A stretch of 64,000 nt of DNA. Source: Mycolicibacterium phocaicum. Its GTDB lineage: Bacteria; Actinomycetota; Actinomycetes; Mycobacteriales; Mycobacteriaceae. The stretch covers positions 3,100,001-3,164,000 of the forward strand of contig NZ_AP022616.1 in NCBI RefSeq assembly GCF_010731115.1, in the 5' to 3' direction. The stretch's first letter is position 1; each line of letters starts with the position of its first letter. The translations under genes and the position numbers were made by a program. Positions 31,491-41,230 of the stretch are shown piece by piece. The notes below the pieces were generated by a model. That model ran no database searches. It was not told the origin of the DNA and saw nothing but the letters and a program-made list of their open reading frames with translations.

Positions 31491-32113
31491 CCGACGAAAA
31501 TCAGATCGAGCCCTGCGATCTAGACCAGAGCGACCATCACAAACACATGGACTTCGTCCAGGCCATCATCACCAGGCTGGCGAACAACTCATTTCTCCTC
31601 AAGGGTTGGACGCTAACGTTGGCCTCCGCGGTATTGGGTCTTGCGATTACACAGAAGCATGCCGGTCTTGCGCTCGCAGCGCTCGTGCCGGTGGCAGCGT
31701 TCTGGCTACTCGATACTTACTATCTGCGTCAAGAGCGCGCCTTCCGCGACATGTATGTCGATATCGCTGCAAAACGCGTGCGCGACTTCAAAATTGAGTC
31801 GAAGCCCTATGCCGAAAAGCAGCCTTGGCGGAAAGCAGCGTTCTCCGTGAGTCTCGGCATCTACTACGGCACGATAACCGGAGTTACCGTCGTCGTAGCG
31901 GCAATTCTCGCCATCGTCACTGCAGCCCCGGACCAGCGCAATCAGCAGGCCCCTGCTAAGCCGCCACCTACCAGCAGTACCACTGGGTCGCCGTCACCAA
32001 TCACTTCGCCGAGGCCGATTCCCCAGAGGCCTGACGAATCACCTCCGCATACTGGCGAACCGCCTGCCACGCCTGAGCCGAAAATCCAGGAAGCACCGAC
32101 AGCAATTCGTTAG
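31487..32113 (+). CDS. Membrane protein, third gene of the TIR operon (candidate effector)
   Basis: 208 aa. A short acidic N-terminus (DLDQSDHHKHMDFVQAIITRLANNSF) leads into two close membrane helices (KGWTLTLASAVLGLAIT and LALAALVPVAAFWLLDTYYL), an amphipathic RAFRDMYVDIAAKRVRDFK stretch, a third hydrophobic segment (TITGVTVVVAAILAIVT) and a ~70-residue Pro/Thr/Ser-rich tail. I have seen this 2-TM family beside TIR-like proteins, but know no function. There is no Macro, SLOG or Sir2 domain. Overlap with the TIR gene (ATGA at 31487-31490) makes it the likely membrane-disrupting output of the signal. Confidence 0.75.
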   Translation: MTDENQIEPCDLDQSDHHKHMDFVQAIITRLANNSFLLKGWTLTLASAVLGLAITQKHAGLALAALVPVAAFWLLDTYYLRQERAFRDMYVDIAAKRVRDFKIESKPYAEKQPWRKAAFSVSLGIYYGTITGVTVVVAAILAIVTAAPDQRNQQAPAKPPPTSSTTGSPSPITSPRPIPQRPDESPPHTGEPPATPEPKIQEAPTAIR

Positions 32114-32544
32114 TGATGGTCCATTGCTGCGCGGATATCTTGCGCTGCTGAATCTAGTTGTGCGACTGACCATTCCGCGTCATCGGGCCACAAATCGGGC
32201 ATCCGATCACCGTCTTTCCGAGGAACCAGATGAACATGCAGGTGGAAGACCGACTGACCTGCGGCCACTCCGTTGGACTGAATGATGTTCATGCCGTCAG
32301 CGTTCGTTGCTTCGACAACAGCCGCAGCAACTCGACGGGTTGCATCCGCCAGATCATGTGCCTCGCGCTCGCCAATCACCCAGATATTTGGTCGATGAGA
32401 CGTTGGAACCACAAGCGTATGACCGAGCACTGCTGGAACGTCCGGCAGGAAAGCCACGACTTCGCCAGTGCGCCACACCTCACGAGCTGGCGCAGTGCCC
32501 GCAACGATCGCGCAGAAAGGGCACCCGGTCGGCGAGCTACTCAT
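32110..32544 (-). CDS. HIT-family nucleotide hydrolase
   Basis: 144 aa. The N-terminal CPFCAIVAGTAPA has the metal-binding CxxC of HINT-type proteins; HTLVVPTSHR and the HIT triad motif QSVFHLHVHLVPR give the nucleotidyl-hydrolase active site. HIT proteins cleave AMP-lysine, Ap4A or adenylylated intermediates. Its stop overlaps by four bases the stop of the convergent TIR-operon membrane gene, an intimate arrangement that could matter if it degrades the TIR-made nucleotide (inference). ATG 32544 is preferred; a TTG three codons earlier is possible. Confidence 0.85.
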   Translation of the reverse strand: MSSSPTGCPFCAIVAGTAPAREVWRTGEVVAFLPDVPAVLGHTLVVPTSHRPNIWVIGEREAHDLADATRRVAAAVVEATNADGMNIIQSNGVAAGQSVFHLHVHLVPRKDGDRMPDLWPDDAEWSVAQLDSAAQDIRAAMDHH

Positions 32545-32553
32545 GCTCGTCAA

Positions 32554-32857
32554 GCCCCCGCGAGGTCCTAGTTGTTGGCAGGCGGTAGTCGCTCATTACG
32601 CAACTCTACGGGGCACTAGTAACAGGTAGTCGGGTGCGATCTCGCTCTGTCCAGCCTCCCGCGACCTCGCCATTGGCCATTTGCCTGATCGAGGCATCGC
32701 CTTGCGAAGCAAAGAACCCGGGTCGACCGCAGGGGCCGAATACCGGGCTCTTCTGAAATCTCAACCAGAACATCCGTTGGGATGCGACTCTGGCCTTTGT
32801 GTAGCTGAGTCTACACGGTGTCACTGTCGACCATCAACGTCGTGGTATGACTGCCCC
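32554..32857. promoter_or_regulatory. Gene-free stretch upstream of the Abi_2-like gene, with an inverted repeat
   Basis: 304 bp between divergent HIT and Abi_2-like genes with no supported gene. GTGTAG (32799-32804) and CTACAC (32811-32816) form an inverted repeat with a 6-base centre, 42 bp before the Abi start, a plausible operator. Nothing else stands out. Confidence 0.45.
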
Positions 32858-33511
32858 ATGGCGGTACCGTACGGACCTTGGGTCGAGAGCTGGCTGAGTT
32901 CCGAACGATTCGCAACCTACTTGAGAATGGCTGGCCACGACAGGTCGCGCGCCTTAGCTCTGTACGAGTGGAGCACAAGCCTCAACGCTGCCCTGCTCCA
33001 TGACTTCGCCCACCTTGAGGTTGGGCTGCGCAACATGTACGACGCGGCGCTGATGGGCGCGGTTGCGGCTGGCGACAACCACTGGCTGGATGCCACTACA
33101 GCCGATCGCCTGTTCCCCAGGAGCGTGGCAGACAACCTGCGGACGCATCGCGATATCGCCACGGCGCGTCGGAACGCTGGCGGAAACGCGGCACCGACAG
33201 GCAAGGTGATCGCCGAGTTCACGTTCGGGTTCTGGGTCTTTCTGACTTCGCGCCGCCACGAACCACTCGTCTGGCTACCGCACCTGGCTCAGGCATACCC
33301 GCGCGCGACCAACCGCGGACAATTGCACAACAGTTTGGGCGACCTGCTGAACGCTCGGAATCGAGTTGCGCATCATGAGCCAGCGACCGTCAGTGCCGGG
33401 CGACAGATTATTCGCCGAATCCGCGGCCAGGCCAGATACATATCGCCGGAGCTCGCACAGCACATCGACGCAACGAGCACGGTCGAGACCATCATTCAAA
33501 GCCGCCCTTAA
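32858..33511 (+). CDS. Abi_2 (AbiD/AbiF)-like abortive-infection protein
   Basis: 217 aa. YEWSTSLNAALLHDFAHLEVGLRNMYDAAL, GKVIAEFTFGFWVFLTSR, and LLNARNRVAHHEPATV are the order of motifs in Abi_2-like proteins: the HLEVGLRN helix, the FGFW strand and the C-terminal RNRVAHHEP motif reminiscent of HEPN RNases (RxxxxH). Members cause abortive infection or act as RNase toxins. The start is ATG 32858 (MAVPYGPW); upstream frame extension lacks a ribosome site. It is transcribed alone, between the HIT gene and the convergent XRE regulator. Confidence 0.8.
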   Translation: MAVPYGPWVESWLSSERFATYLRMAGHDRSRALALYEWSTSLNAALLHDFAHLEVGLRNMYDAALMGAVAAGDNHWLDATTADRLFPRSVADNLRTHRDIATARRNAGGNAAPTGKVIAEFTFGFWVFLTSRRHEPLVWLPHLAQAYPRATNRGQLHNSLGDLLNARNRVAHHEPATVSAGRQIIRRIRGQARYISPELAQHIDATSTVETIIQSRP

Positions 33512-33626
33512 GCGTGGCGTCGGACCAGAGGCAAGCACCGCACCGCTCTGGCGGGAGCCTAGCCCGGGCGGCGCAACCAATCGCTCCGGCCTGCTCAGCC
33601 CGGCATTGGACCGCCGGCATCCCGAC

Positions 33627-34724
33627 CTACTTATCCTCGAGCAGCGGCACCTGGTCTTTGTAGCGCGAGATACATTGCTTGACAAAGTCGAGGCGGACAT
33701 CAATATCGTCAGGCCAGAGCACGGTCGCGACCACACCAATGAGGACAACCCAGTTGAGGGTGTCTGCCTGCTGCGAGTCTGCCTGCCGGTATACACGCAG
33801 CGATTCCAGCGAGCGCCAGTCACCCGCTGCAATCATTCCTTGGTTTCCGCCAGCGCGTCTGGCTAGATTTTCGGCGAGCCGTTCGCCAACGCGTACAGCT
33901 TCCGCCGCTTCGTTATGGTTGTTGCACGGTAGCCGACGCTCGTCATCGTTCGGGCCAGCTGCAAGCAGCATTCCCGCCCCTCTCGCGAACTCGCTGAACC
34001 CGCGCACTTGTCGGTATTGCCGAGCCTGCCGAGACAGATCGACCCGGCGAACGTTTTTTATCCAGTCCGGCATCAGCCACGGCGTCAATGGCCCGAAGGG
34101 TTCAGCGGGAACCCGGATAAGGGGCGAGTCAGTTGTCGGGCTTACCGCTGTCGATGCTTGTTCGCGTGCCGCTCGCAGGCCGTCGACGTAACCGCACACC
34201 TTGGCAAGGTCCGTGGTAGACAGACCCCCCAAGCCGCGCATGATATCGGCGGTGATGCGCATCCGGGGTACTGCCGCCCCTTTCTCGGGATGGGCTGCCA
34301 GAGCAGCAGTTTCGGCCCTCTGCGCCGTCACCAGCATGCCGCTCCACAATTCCAACGCACGTTGCATTGTGCCACCGTCATCGCCGGTGTCATCGATATG
34401 ACTTATGGAGACAGCGTTTGGTGCATCGGCGTTACTGAAGGCAACGTGGACCCGATACGGGTTGGGCTCCAACGCATCCCGAACCTCACGCAGTCGAGCA
34501 GCCGACAGCCCGAGCGCAGGGGCCAGACGCTCAATGATGTCGTCACTGGCCCGGCGCCGTCCTGACTCGACATTGGCCAGCATCGGATAAGAGATACCGA
34601 CTTGCTCGCCAAGAGCGGTCCGTGTCAACCCGAGATTCTCGCGAGCCTTCACCACCTCCTCGCCAAACAGGCGATGCGGGCGATCAACGTCACGACGGTC
34701 TTGCTTACTTGGTTCGTCTGCCAT
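33627..34724 (-). CDS. XRE-family (Cro/C1-type HTH) regulator
   Basis: 365 aa. HTH_3 domain at residues ~22-80: VVKARENLGLTRTALGEQVGISYPMLANVESGRRRASDD. The remaining ~280 residues are helical and unassigned, with LDFVKQCISRYKDQV at the end. A palindrome (34734-34754) sits 10 bp upstream of the ATG, so self-repression is likely, and two further half-sites face the divergent small gene and the hsd operon. It may control the restriction-modification genes downstream, which would fit a need for delayed restriction after transfer. Confidence 0.78.
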   Translation of the reverse strand: MADEPSKQDRRDVDRPHRLFGEEVVKARENLGLTRTALGEQVGISYPMLANVESGRRRASDDIIERLAPALGLSAARLREVRDALEPNPYRVHVAFSNADAPNAVSISHIDDTGDDGGTMQRALELWSGMLVTAQRAETAALAAHPEKGAAVPRMRITADIMRGLGGLSTTDLAKVCGYVDGLRAAREQASTAVSPTTDSPLIRVPAEPFGPLTPWLMPDWIKNVRRVDLSRQARQYRQVRGFSEFARGAGMLLAAGPNDDERRLPCNNHNEAAEAVRVGERLAENLARRAGGNQGMIAAGDWRSLESLRVYRQADSQQADTLNWVVLIGVVATVLWPDDIDVRLDFVKQCISRYKDQVPLLEDK

Positions 34725-34733
34725 AGCCCAACC

Positions 34734-34754
34734 TTATACCGCTGATCGGTATAA
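34734..34754. promoter_or_regulatory. Palindromic operator at the XRE gene start
   Basis: TTATACCG and CGGTATAA flank CTGAT. The same TATACCG half-site recurs inverted nearby at 34796-34803 (CGGTATAG) and 34817-34824 (CTATACCG), making a cluster of four half-sites within 90 bp of the divergent promoter region. Confidence 0.75.
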
Positions 34755-34795
34755 ATGAATGCTTGATGTTATCCCTGCATGGGTGTAACGTCTCG

Positions 34796-34824
34796 CGGTA
34801 TAGGAAACCGCCAGCGCTATACCG
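34796..34824. promoter_or_regulatory. Second inverted pair of the XRE operator motif
   Basis: CGGTATAG and CTATACCG with a 13-base centre; it lies 32 bp upstream of the GTG of the small zinc-ribbon gene, so it probably governs that promoter. Confidence 0.65.
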
Positions 34825-34855
34825 ATTGCGGGATAGCTCGGATCTAGGAGTTGCC

Positions 34856-35164
34856 GTGCGAAAGCAAGCTCGTTCCGGAATGCAGCGCCGACGCGCCCAC
34901 CTGCAGAAATGCCCCGCGAGTGGCAAGGTTCGCTTCCGCGATCAACGTGAGGCCGTGCGCGCCCTGCAGTCCTGCGATAACGCACGCCAGCGTGCCGCGG
35001 AGCTCAGAGCCGAAAGCAGGCGCAGGGAGTGCCGGACCTACTACTGCGACGATTGCCGGGGCTGGCACACGACGAGTCAGGAGAACCGGCCGCGTCACCT
35101 GCACTTCGACGCGCCGCGCGCTATCGCGAACAACCACGTCGGCTTTGTCGGGCGCCGGGCCTAA
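34856..35164 (+). CDS. Small basic protein with zinc-ribbon-like CxxC
   Basis: 102 aa. Arg/Lys-rich N-terminus (VRKQARSGMQRRRAHLQ) with Cys in KCPASGK, then a central helix, and CRTYYCDDCRGWHTTSQ, in which YYCDDCRGWH recalls the CxxC-GWHxTS motif common in small actinophage and plasmid proteins. A DNA-related role is possible but not shown. Start is the GTG at 34856 after TAGGAG. It is divergent from the XRE regulator and has the TATACCG motif upstream. Confidence 0.65.
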   Translation: MRKQARSGMQRRRAHLQKCPASGKVRFRDQREAVRALQSCDNARQRAAELRAESRRRECRTYYCDDCRGWHTTSQENRPRHLHFDAPRAIANNHVGFVGRRA

Positions 35165-35288
35165 AGTGACATCGAGAACGCGGTCCAGAAAACAGAAAGC
35201 ACTCTGACCTGCAGATATTGTTTCACTGAACTGACACAATGCGAACCATCAGCAACAAGCGGTGACCCACCAAGGAGATAACCACCAC

Positions 35289-36884
35289 ATGGCGCGAGCC
35301 AAGACAACGAAGTCGAGCACAGCGACCAAGACGCTTGAACAGCGACTCTGGGACGCCGCTGATGCGCTCCGAGGCAACCAAGAGCCGTCCGAGTACAAGC
35401 ACGTCGTCCTCGGCCTGGTCTTCCTCAAGTACATCTCCGACCGCTTCGAAGCGCGCTACCGCGACATCGAGACCGCGCTGTCTGACCCGGATTCCGACGA
35501 CTACATCCCGAACGAGACGCGCCGCCTGACATTCCTCGAAGACCGAGACGAGTACCGCAGCCACAACGTGTTTTGGGTCCCGGTCGAGGCCCGGTGGGAG
35601 AACATCCAAGCCAAGGCCAAGCTGCCCGAAATCGGCCAGATCATCGACAACGCGATGGATTTGATCGAGAAGGAGAACCCATCGGTCAAGGGTGTCCTGC
35701 CGCGCAACTACGGCCGCGAGGGCCTCGACAAGGGGCGTTTGGGCCAGCTCGTCGACTTGATCGGATCAATCGGCTTCACCGAGTCCGACGACCACGGCTC
35801 CGATGACGTGCTGGGCCGCGTCTACGAATACTTCCTGGGTCAGTTCGCCGGCAAGGAGACTGGCAAGGACGCCGGTGCGTTCTACACGCCACGATCGGTA
35901 GTCAAGACGCTCGTCGAGATGCTGGAGCCTTACCACGGTCGTGTGTACGACCCGGCATGTGGCTCGGGTGGCATGTTCGTACAGTCAGCTGAATTCGTAA
36001 AAGCGCACGGCGGCAAGCGAACTGACATTTCAGTCTACGGACAAGAGTTCACCGACACCACGTGGAAGCTGGCCAAGATGAACCTCGCGCTGCGCGGCAT
36101 CGAGGCAGACTTGGGCGATCGCTCGGCAGACTCGTTCAGCAGCGATCTGCACCCGGATCTACGCGCTGACTTCGTCATCGCGAATCCGCCGTTCAACGTG
36201 TCGAACTGGTGGGATGCCAAGCTGGCCGATGACCCGCGCTGGAAGTACGGGACACCGCCCGAGGGCAACGCCAACTTCGCGTGGGTGCAGCACTTCATTT
36301 ATCACTTATCACCAAAGGGCACAGCAGGATTCGTACTCGCGAACGGATCACTAAGTTCAAAGTCGGGCGGGGAAGGTGAGATTCGCCGCAAGCTGGTCGA
36401 GGCGAACCTCGTCGACTGTGTGGTCGCGATGCCGGACAAACTGTTCTTCAACACCGGTATCCCGGTAAGCCTGTGGTTCGTGTCGAAGGATCGCTGCGGC
36501 AACGGGCACCGTAACCGCGAAGGCGAAGTGCTATTCGTCGACGCACGCAAACTGGGTCGCATGGAGACCCGCCGCCTGCGTACGCTCGACGATGCCGACA
36601 TCGCGAAGATTGCCGATGCATACCACTCGTGGCGCAACCATGACGGTGGATTCGAAGACGTCGCAGGCTTCGCAAAAGCAGCTTCGCTCAGCGATATTGA
36701 ACAGAACGACTTCGTCCTGACGCCTGGGCGCTACGTCGGAACCGAGGAAGCTGAAGCCGACGATGAGCCGATCACCGACAAGATCGAGCGGCTGACGAAG
36801 GAGTTGTTCGCGGAATTCGAACGAGGACGCGAACTCGAAACTGCGATTCGGTCAGGCTTGCGGGAGGTCGGGTATGGCAACTGA
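35289..36884 (+). CDS. hsdM: Type I restriction-modification methyltransferase subunit HsdM
   Basis: 531 aa. The N-terminal HsdM_N domain has LEQRLWDAADALRGNQEPSEYKHVVLGLVFLKYISD; the N6-adenine methyltransferase domain has motif I DPACGSGGMF (~220) and motif IV ANPPFN (~300), with GAFYTPRSVV before it. Together with HsdS it methylates adenines in a bipartite target. The ATG at 35289 is preceded by GGAGA; a start at 35262 would include HHMARA and is less likely. Its stop overlaps the hsdS start by 11 bp. The 125 bp before it, following the small zinc-ribbon gene, hold the operon promoter. Confidence 0.93.
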   Translation: MARAKTTKSSTATKTLEQRLWDAADALRGNQEPSEYKHVVLGLVFLKYISDRFEARYRDIETALSDPDSDDYIPNETRRLTFLEDRDEYRSHNVFWVPVEARWENIQAKAKLPEIGQIIDNAMDLIEKENPSVKGVLPRNYGREGLDKGRLGQLVDLIGSIGFTESDDHGSDDVLGRVYEYFLGQFAGKETGKDAGAFYTPRSVVKTLVEMLEPYHGRVYDPACGSGGMFVQSAEFVKAHGGKRTDISVYGQEFTDTTWKLAKMNLALRGIEADLGDRSADSFSSDLHPDLRADFVIANPPFNVSNWWDAKLADDPRWKYGTPPEGNANFAWVQHFIYHLSPKGTAGFVLANGSLSSKSGGEGEIRRKLVEANLVDCVVAMPDKLFFNTGIPVSLWFVSKDRCGNGHRNREGEVLFVDARKLGRMETRRLRTLDDADIAKIADAYHSWRNHDGGFEDVAGFAKAASLSDIEQNDFVLTPGRYVGTEEAEADDEPITDKIERLTKELFAEFERGRELETAIRSGLREVGYGN

Positions 36885-38061
36885 GTGTCGAATCGGTGAC
36901 GTCGTCGACCTTCAACGGGGTACGACGTACAAGGGAACACTTGTCGGAGCAGCTGGTCCAGCCTTATTGGGACTGGGGTCGATCGTTCCTGGCGGAGGTT
37001 TCCGGAACGATTTCAAGACATACGGTGGTGACTGCCCACCTCAGCTAATGCTCAGGCCCGGTGACCTCTTCGTATCCCTCAAGGGCGCCACAAAGGATGG
37101 CGACATGATCGGCTCTGTCGCGCGTGTTCCCGATTCAGTCGCGATTGGCCGCCTGACGCAGGACACCGTAAAGCTCATCTTCCGCGATGTCGACAAGTCC
37201 TTCGAGCGTTACTTGTACTGGTTGCTCCGTACGCCTGACTACCGAATCTATTGCGCCGCAAGAGCATCGGGCAGCGCTGTCGCCGCGCTAAGTCGCGCGG
37301 ATTTCCTCGCATATCCGGTTCCGCAGTTGACCAAATCACGAAGCGCGATCGTAGGGCTACTGGAGGTGATCGAAGACAAGATCGAGTCGAACCGCCGCCT
37401 CGCCACAAGCGCTTCCTCACTGGTCGATTCGATGGCTGCGCGTCTAACAATAGATACGGAAACGAAGCCGTACTCGCTGAGCGAACTGGTCGACTTCAAC
37501 CGAGTGACATTGCGACCAGGCACGCCTAGCTCGACGATTCACTACGTCGACATTGCGTCGGTGACTCCCGGCGAGATCACGGAAGTATCTGGCACGACAT
37601 GGGCACAAGCACCCAGCCGAGCGCGACGAGGCGTGGCAGATGGTGATGTCATCTATTCGACAGTCCGTCCGGGCCGCCGATCATTCGCACAAATTTTGGA
37701 CCCGGATCCGCGCACTGTCGTCTCCACTGGATTCGCCGTAATGACACCATCGGACCGATTCGGTAGCTCACTGCTGACCACTATCGCCGGTTCGCCAGAC
37801 TTCGCCTCATACTTGGAATCGGTCGCTCACGGAAGCGCGTATCCGGCAGTGAGTATTGCGGCGATGGGTAACTACCTGGTCAACGTGCCCATCGATGAGA
37901 CGCTCGTTGCGGAGTTCGAGTCGGAGACGATGCCGCTCCGCCGAAAGGTTCACCAGGCTCGTCGTGAGTCGTCCCAGTTAGTGTGCCTTCGCGACGCCCT
38001 CCTCCCAGAGCTCCTCGCCGGCCGCATCCGCGTCCCCGCAGCCGCCCAGGCCATCGCATGA
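36874..38061 (+). CDS. hsdS: Type I restriction-modification specificity subunit HsdS
   Basis: 395 aa, two target-recognition half-domains with helical spacers: first TRD (residues ~1-150) with [15 protein letters not shown] and a RLTQDTVKL segment; a coiled-coil-like spacer [30 protein letters not shown]; second TRD starting [20 protein letters not shown]-terminal helix [22 protein letters not shown] sequences are fast evolving and cannot give the recognition site. It overlaps hsdM by 11 bp and hsdR by four (ATGA). Confidence 0.9.
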   Translation: MATECRIGDVVDLQRGTTYKGTLVGAAGPALLGLGSIVPGGGFRNDFKTYGGDCPPQLMLRPGDLFVSLKGATKDGDMIGSVARVPDSVAIGRLTQDTVKLIFRDVDKSFERYLYWLLRTPDYRIYCAARASGSAVAALSRADFLAYPVPQLTKSRSAIVGLLEVIEDKIESNRRLATSASSLVDSMAARLTIDTETKPYSLSELVDFNRVTLRPGTPSSTIHYVDIASVTPGEITEVSGTTWAQAPSRARRGVADGDVIYSTVRPGRRSFAQILDPDPRTVVSTGFAVMTPSDRFGSSLLTTIAGSPDFASYLESVAHGSAYPAVSIAAMGNYLVNVPIDETLVAEFESETMPLRRKVHQARRESSQLVCLRDALLPELLAGRIRVPAAAQAIA

Positions 38062-41000
38062 CGATGTTCAACGAGTCCACCGTCGAGGACGCGGCACTCG
38101 ATTACCTTCGCGCACTTGGATATTCGACGGCTTTCGGCCCCAACCTCGCTCCAGAAGGCAGTCAGCCAGAGCGGACCACGTTTGAGCAGATCTATCTGTA
38201 CGACCGCCTGCGCGTCGCTGCAGGCCGGATCAACCCCGAGCACCGCGACCTTGTCGACGAAGCGATCAAACGCGTCGAACGTGCCGAGAGCCAGAGTGAG
38301 GTATCCGAGAATTCTCGCGTTCACAAGCTGCTAATCCATGGCATACCAATCGAATACCGCGACTCCGACGGTTCGGTGCGCACCATATCTATCAAGCTCA
38401 TCGACTTCGACAACCCGGCGAACAACGATTGGCTGGCTGTCAACCAGTTCACGATTGTCGGCAATAAGAACCGCCGCCCAGACGTGCTGGTGTTTGTTAA
38501 CGGCATACCGCTCGCGCTGCTTGAACTCAAGAACCTCGCCAACGAGCACGCCACACTCAGGAACGCCTGGAATCAGGTGCAGACCTACCGCAAAGACATT
38601 CCCGCTGTGTTCGTACCCAACGCCGTGACCGTCATCAGTGACGGCATCAGCGCAGCGATGAGTTCGTTCGCCGGCAGCTTCGAGCACTACGCACCCTGGA
38701 AGACGATCGACGGCCGTGAGGTGGTCTCCGGCGTTCCCGCGCTTGAAGTCCTCATCAAAGGCGTCTTTGAGCCGTCACGCTTCCTCGACATCGTGAAGAA
38801 CTTCATCGTCTTCAGCGAAGAAACCGTCACCGACAAGAAGTCGGGCCAGAAGACGAGCGTCCTGATCAAGCGCGTGGCAAAGTACCACCAGTACTGGGCC
38901 GTGAACTCGGCAGTCGAGTCGACCGTCGAAGCCGCCGGTCCGGACGGTGACCGCCGCGGCGGCGTCGTCTGGCACACCCAGGGCTCGGGCAAGTCGATCG
39001 AGATGTTGCTCTACGCCGCCAAGATCATGCGCGATGAGCGGATGAGCAATCCGACACTCGTATTCCTCACAGACAGAAACGATCTCGATGACCAGCTGTT
39101 TGGAGAAGTGTTCGCGCCCGCCGACATCCTGCCTGAGAAACCCACCCAGGCCGATTCCCGCGCCGACCTGCGCACGCTGCTGCGCCGCGTCTCAGGCGGC
39201 ATCATCTTCACCACGCTGCAGAAGTTCGCGCCCGAGCAGGGCGACGACGCCAACCCTGTCCTGACCGACCGGCGCAACGTCGTCGTGGTCGCCGACGAAG
39301 CACACCGCTCGCAATACGGTTTCAGCGAAACACTCTCGCGCGACGGCACTTTGAAGGCCGGCCTGGCCAAGCACATGCGCGATGCGCTGCCCGGTGCGAC
39401 GTTCCTGGGCTTCACCGGCACGCCCATCGAGTCGACCGACAAGTCGACACGTGCCGTGTTCGGTGACTACATCGACGTCTACGACCTCACCCGCGCAGTC
39501 GAGGACGGCGCGACGGTCAAGATTTTCTACGAGTCACGCCTGGCCAAGGTCGCACTCAGCGACGACGATTTGGCCAGCCTCGACGAGCTGGCCGACGAAA
39601 TCACCGAGAAGGTGGAACAAGACGTTGCCGACAAAGCAAAGTCACGCTGGGCCCGCCTCGAAGCGATCGTCGGTGCCGAAGAACGCCTCGACCTCATAGC
39701 CCGCGACATCGTCGAGCATTGGGAGAAGCGTCGAGAGGCAATGCTCGGCAAAGCCATGGTCGTCACCATGAGCCGACGTATCGCCGTGCGGCTATACGAG
39801 AAAATTGTTGCGCTGCACCCTGATTGGCACAATACCGACCCCGCCAAGGGCAAGATCAAAGTCGTCATGACCGGTTCGGCTGCAGACCCTGCCGAGTTCC
39901 AACCACACATCTACTCGAAGGACGTCCGCAAGGACCTCAAGGCACGCGCCAAGAATCCCGACGATCCGCTGGAACTCGTCATCGTCCGCGATATGTGGCT
40001 CACTGGGTTCGACGCCCCGTCGATGCACACCATGTACGTCGACAAGACCATGCAGGGCGCCGGGCTCATGCAGGCCATCGCCCGCGTCAACCGCACCTTT
40101 CGCGACAAGCCCGGCGGCTTGATCGTCGACTACATCGGCGTCTTCGCCAACCTGCAGCAGGCACTCGTTGAATACTCCCCCAGCGACCGCGATCAAGCTG
40201 GCGTGCCGATCGAGGAACTCGTCAATGTCATGCTTGAGAAGCACGATATTATTCGCGGCTTGCTGCACGGCTGCGACTTCAACTCCAGCCCGGAATTGTC
40301 AGCAGCGCAACGACTTTCCGAGCATGCTAAAGTCCTTGACTTCGTCATGGCCGACCCCGACCGTACCCAACGCTTCCTGGACCAGGTACTCGCGTTGGCC
40401 AAGGCGTACGCGCTCTGCGGCTCTCGCGACGAGGCGGCCGCGATCCGCAACGATGCGCGACTGTTTGCCGACGTGCGCGCCGCGATCCTGAAAATTCAGA
40501 ACCCCGATGCCGGGCGTGGTGGATCGGGTGCCGTCGAAATCGACACGGCCATCGGGCAACTTGTGAACGAAGCCGTCGCCGCCGACGAGGTGGTCGACAT
40601 CTACAAGCTCGCCGGCGTAGAGACTCCGGAGCTGTCAATCCTTTCCGATGAGTTCCTCGACTCGCTAGCCCACAAGGACAAGCCGAACCTCCAGATGGGT
40701 CTACTGCGGAGGCTGCTCAACGATCAGATCAAGACGATTTCGCGCACGAATCTCGTTCAGAGCCGCAAGTTCTCAGAGCAACTCGAAGAAGCGATCAATA
40801 AATATACGAACCGATCGTTGACGACGGCCGAGATCATCGCCGAGCTCGTGAAGCTCGCCAAGGAAATGCGCGACCAATCCCAACGCCACACCCAGCTCGG
40901 GCTCAGCGAGGCTGAGGCTGCGTTCTACGACGCGATCGTGCAGAACGATGCGGCCGTGCTGCAGATGGGAGACGACACCCTCAAGAAGATCGCCGTCGAT

Positions 41001-41180
41001 ATCGTCTGGTCCGTCCGCAACAGTGTGTCGATCGACTGGCAATACAAGGAATCGGTTCGCGCCGCGATGCGCACCAAAGTCCGTCGCCTTCTTGCGAAAT
41101 ACGACTATCCGCCTGACATGGAAGACAAGGCGATCGAGTTGGTTTTGGCGCAAGCGGAATTGTTCGCTGGTGCCGCCTAG
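38058..41180 (+). CDS. hsdR: Type I restriction endonuclease subunit HsdR
   Basis: 1040 aa. N-terminal nuclease domain with the PD-(D/E)xK-like [23 protein letters not shown]2 translocase motor with Walker A HTQGSGKS (~310), DEAH box [12 protein letters not shown] (~425), motif [13 protein letters not shown], and motif VI region [16 protein letters not shown]; a C-terminal helical domain contacts the methylase. It translocates DNA and cleaves far from unmethylated sites. Start is the ATG at 38058 overlapping the hsdS stop; a longer frame from 37983 overlaps hsdS and is rejected. The complete M-S-R operon makes the element self-protecting. Confidence 0.94.
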   Translation: MTMFNESTVEDAALDYLRALGYSTAFGPNLAPEGSQPERTTFEQIYLYDRLRVAAGRINPEHRDLVDEAIKRVERAESQSEVSENSRVHKLLIHGIPIEYRDSDGSVRTISIKLIDFDNPANNDWLAVNQFTIVGNKNRRPDVLVFVNGIPLALLELKNLANEHATLRNAWNQVQTYRKDIPAVFVPNAVTVISDGISAAMSSFAGSFEHYAPWKTIDGREVVSGVPALEVLIKGVFEPSRFLDIVKNFIVFSEETVTDKKSGQKTSVLIKRVAKYHQYWAVNSAVESTVEAAGPDGDRRGGVVWHTQGSGKSIEMLLYAAKIMRDERMSNPTLVFLTDRNDLDDQLFGEVFAPADILPEKPTQADSRADLRTLLRRVSGGIIFTTLQKFAPEQGDDANPVLTDRRNVVVVADEAHRSQYGFSETLSRDGTLKAGLAKHMRDALPGATFLGFTGTPIESTDKSTRAVFGDYIDVYDLTRAVEDGATVKIFYESRLAKVALSDDDLASLDELADEITEKVEQDVADKAKSRWARLEAIVGAEERLDLIARDIVEHWEKRREAMLGKAMVVTMSRRIAVRLYEKIVALHPDWHNTDPAKGKIKVVMTGSAADPAEFQPHIYSKDVRKDLKARAKNPDDPLELVIVRDMWLTGFDAPSMHTMYVDKTMQGAGLMQAIARVNRTFRDKPGGLIVDYIGVFANLQQALVEYSPSDRDQAGVPIEELVNVMLEKHDIIRGLLHGCDFNSSPELSAAQRLSEHAKVLDFVMADPDRTQRFLDQVLALAKAYALCGSRDEAAAIRNDARLFADVRAAILKIQNPDAGRGGSGAVEIDTAIGQLVNEAVAADEVVDIYKLAGVETPELSILSDEFLDSLAHKDKPNLQMGLLRRLLNDQIKTISRTNLVQSRKFSEQLEEAINKYTNRSLTTAEIIAELVKLAKEMRDQSQRHTQLGLSEAEAAFYDAIVQNDAAVLQMGDDTLKKIAVDIVWSVRNSVSIDWQYKESVRAAMRTKVRRLLAKYDYPPDMEDKAIELVLAQAELFAGAA

Positions 41181-41230
41181 CAGACATCTGGTGATCAAGC
41201 AGACCGAGGCAATACCCAGGGGAGGGACGA

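Noticed and set aside
30448..32113. Three-gene operon as classical type I or type II Thoeris
   Set aside because: No Sir2-SLOG or TM-Macro ThsA is present; only the TIR-like part resembles ThsB.
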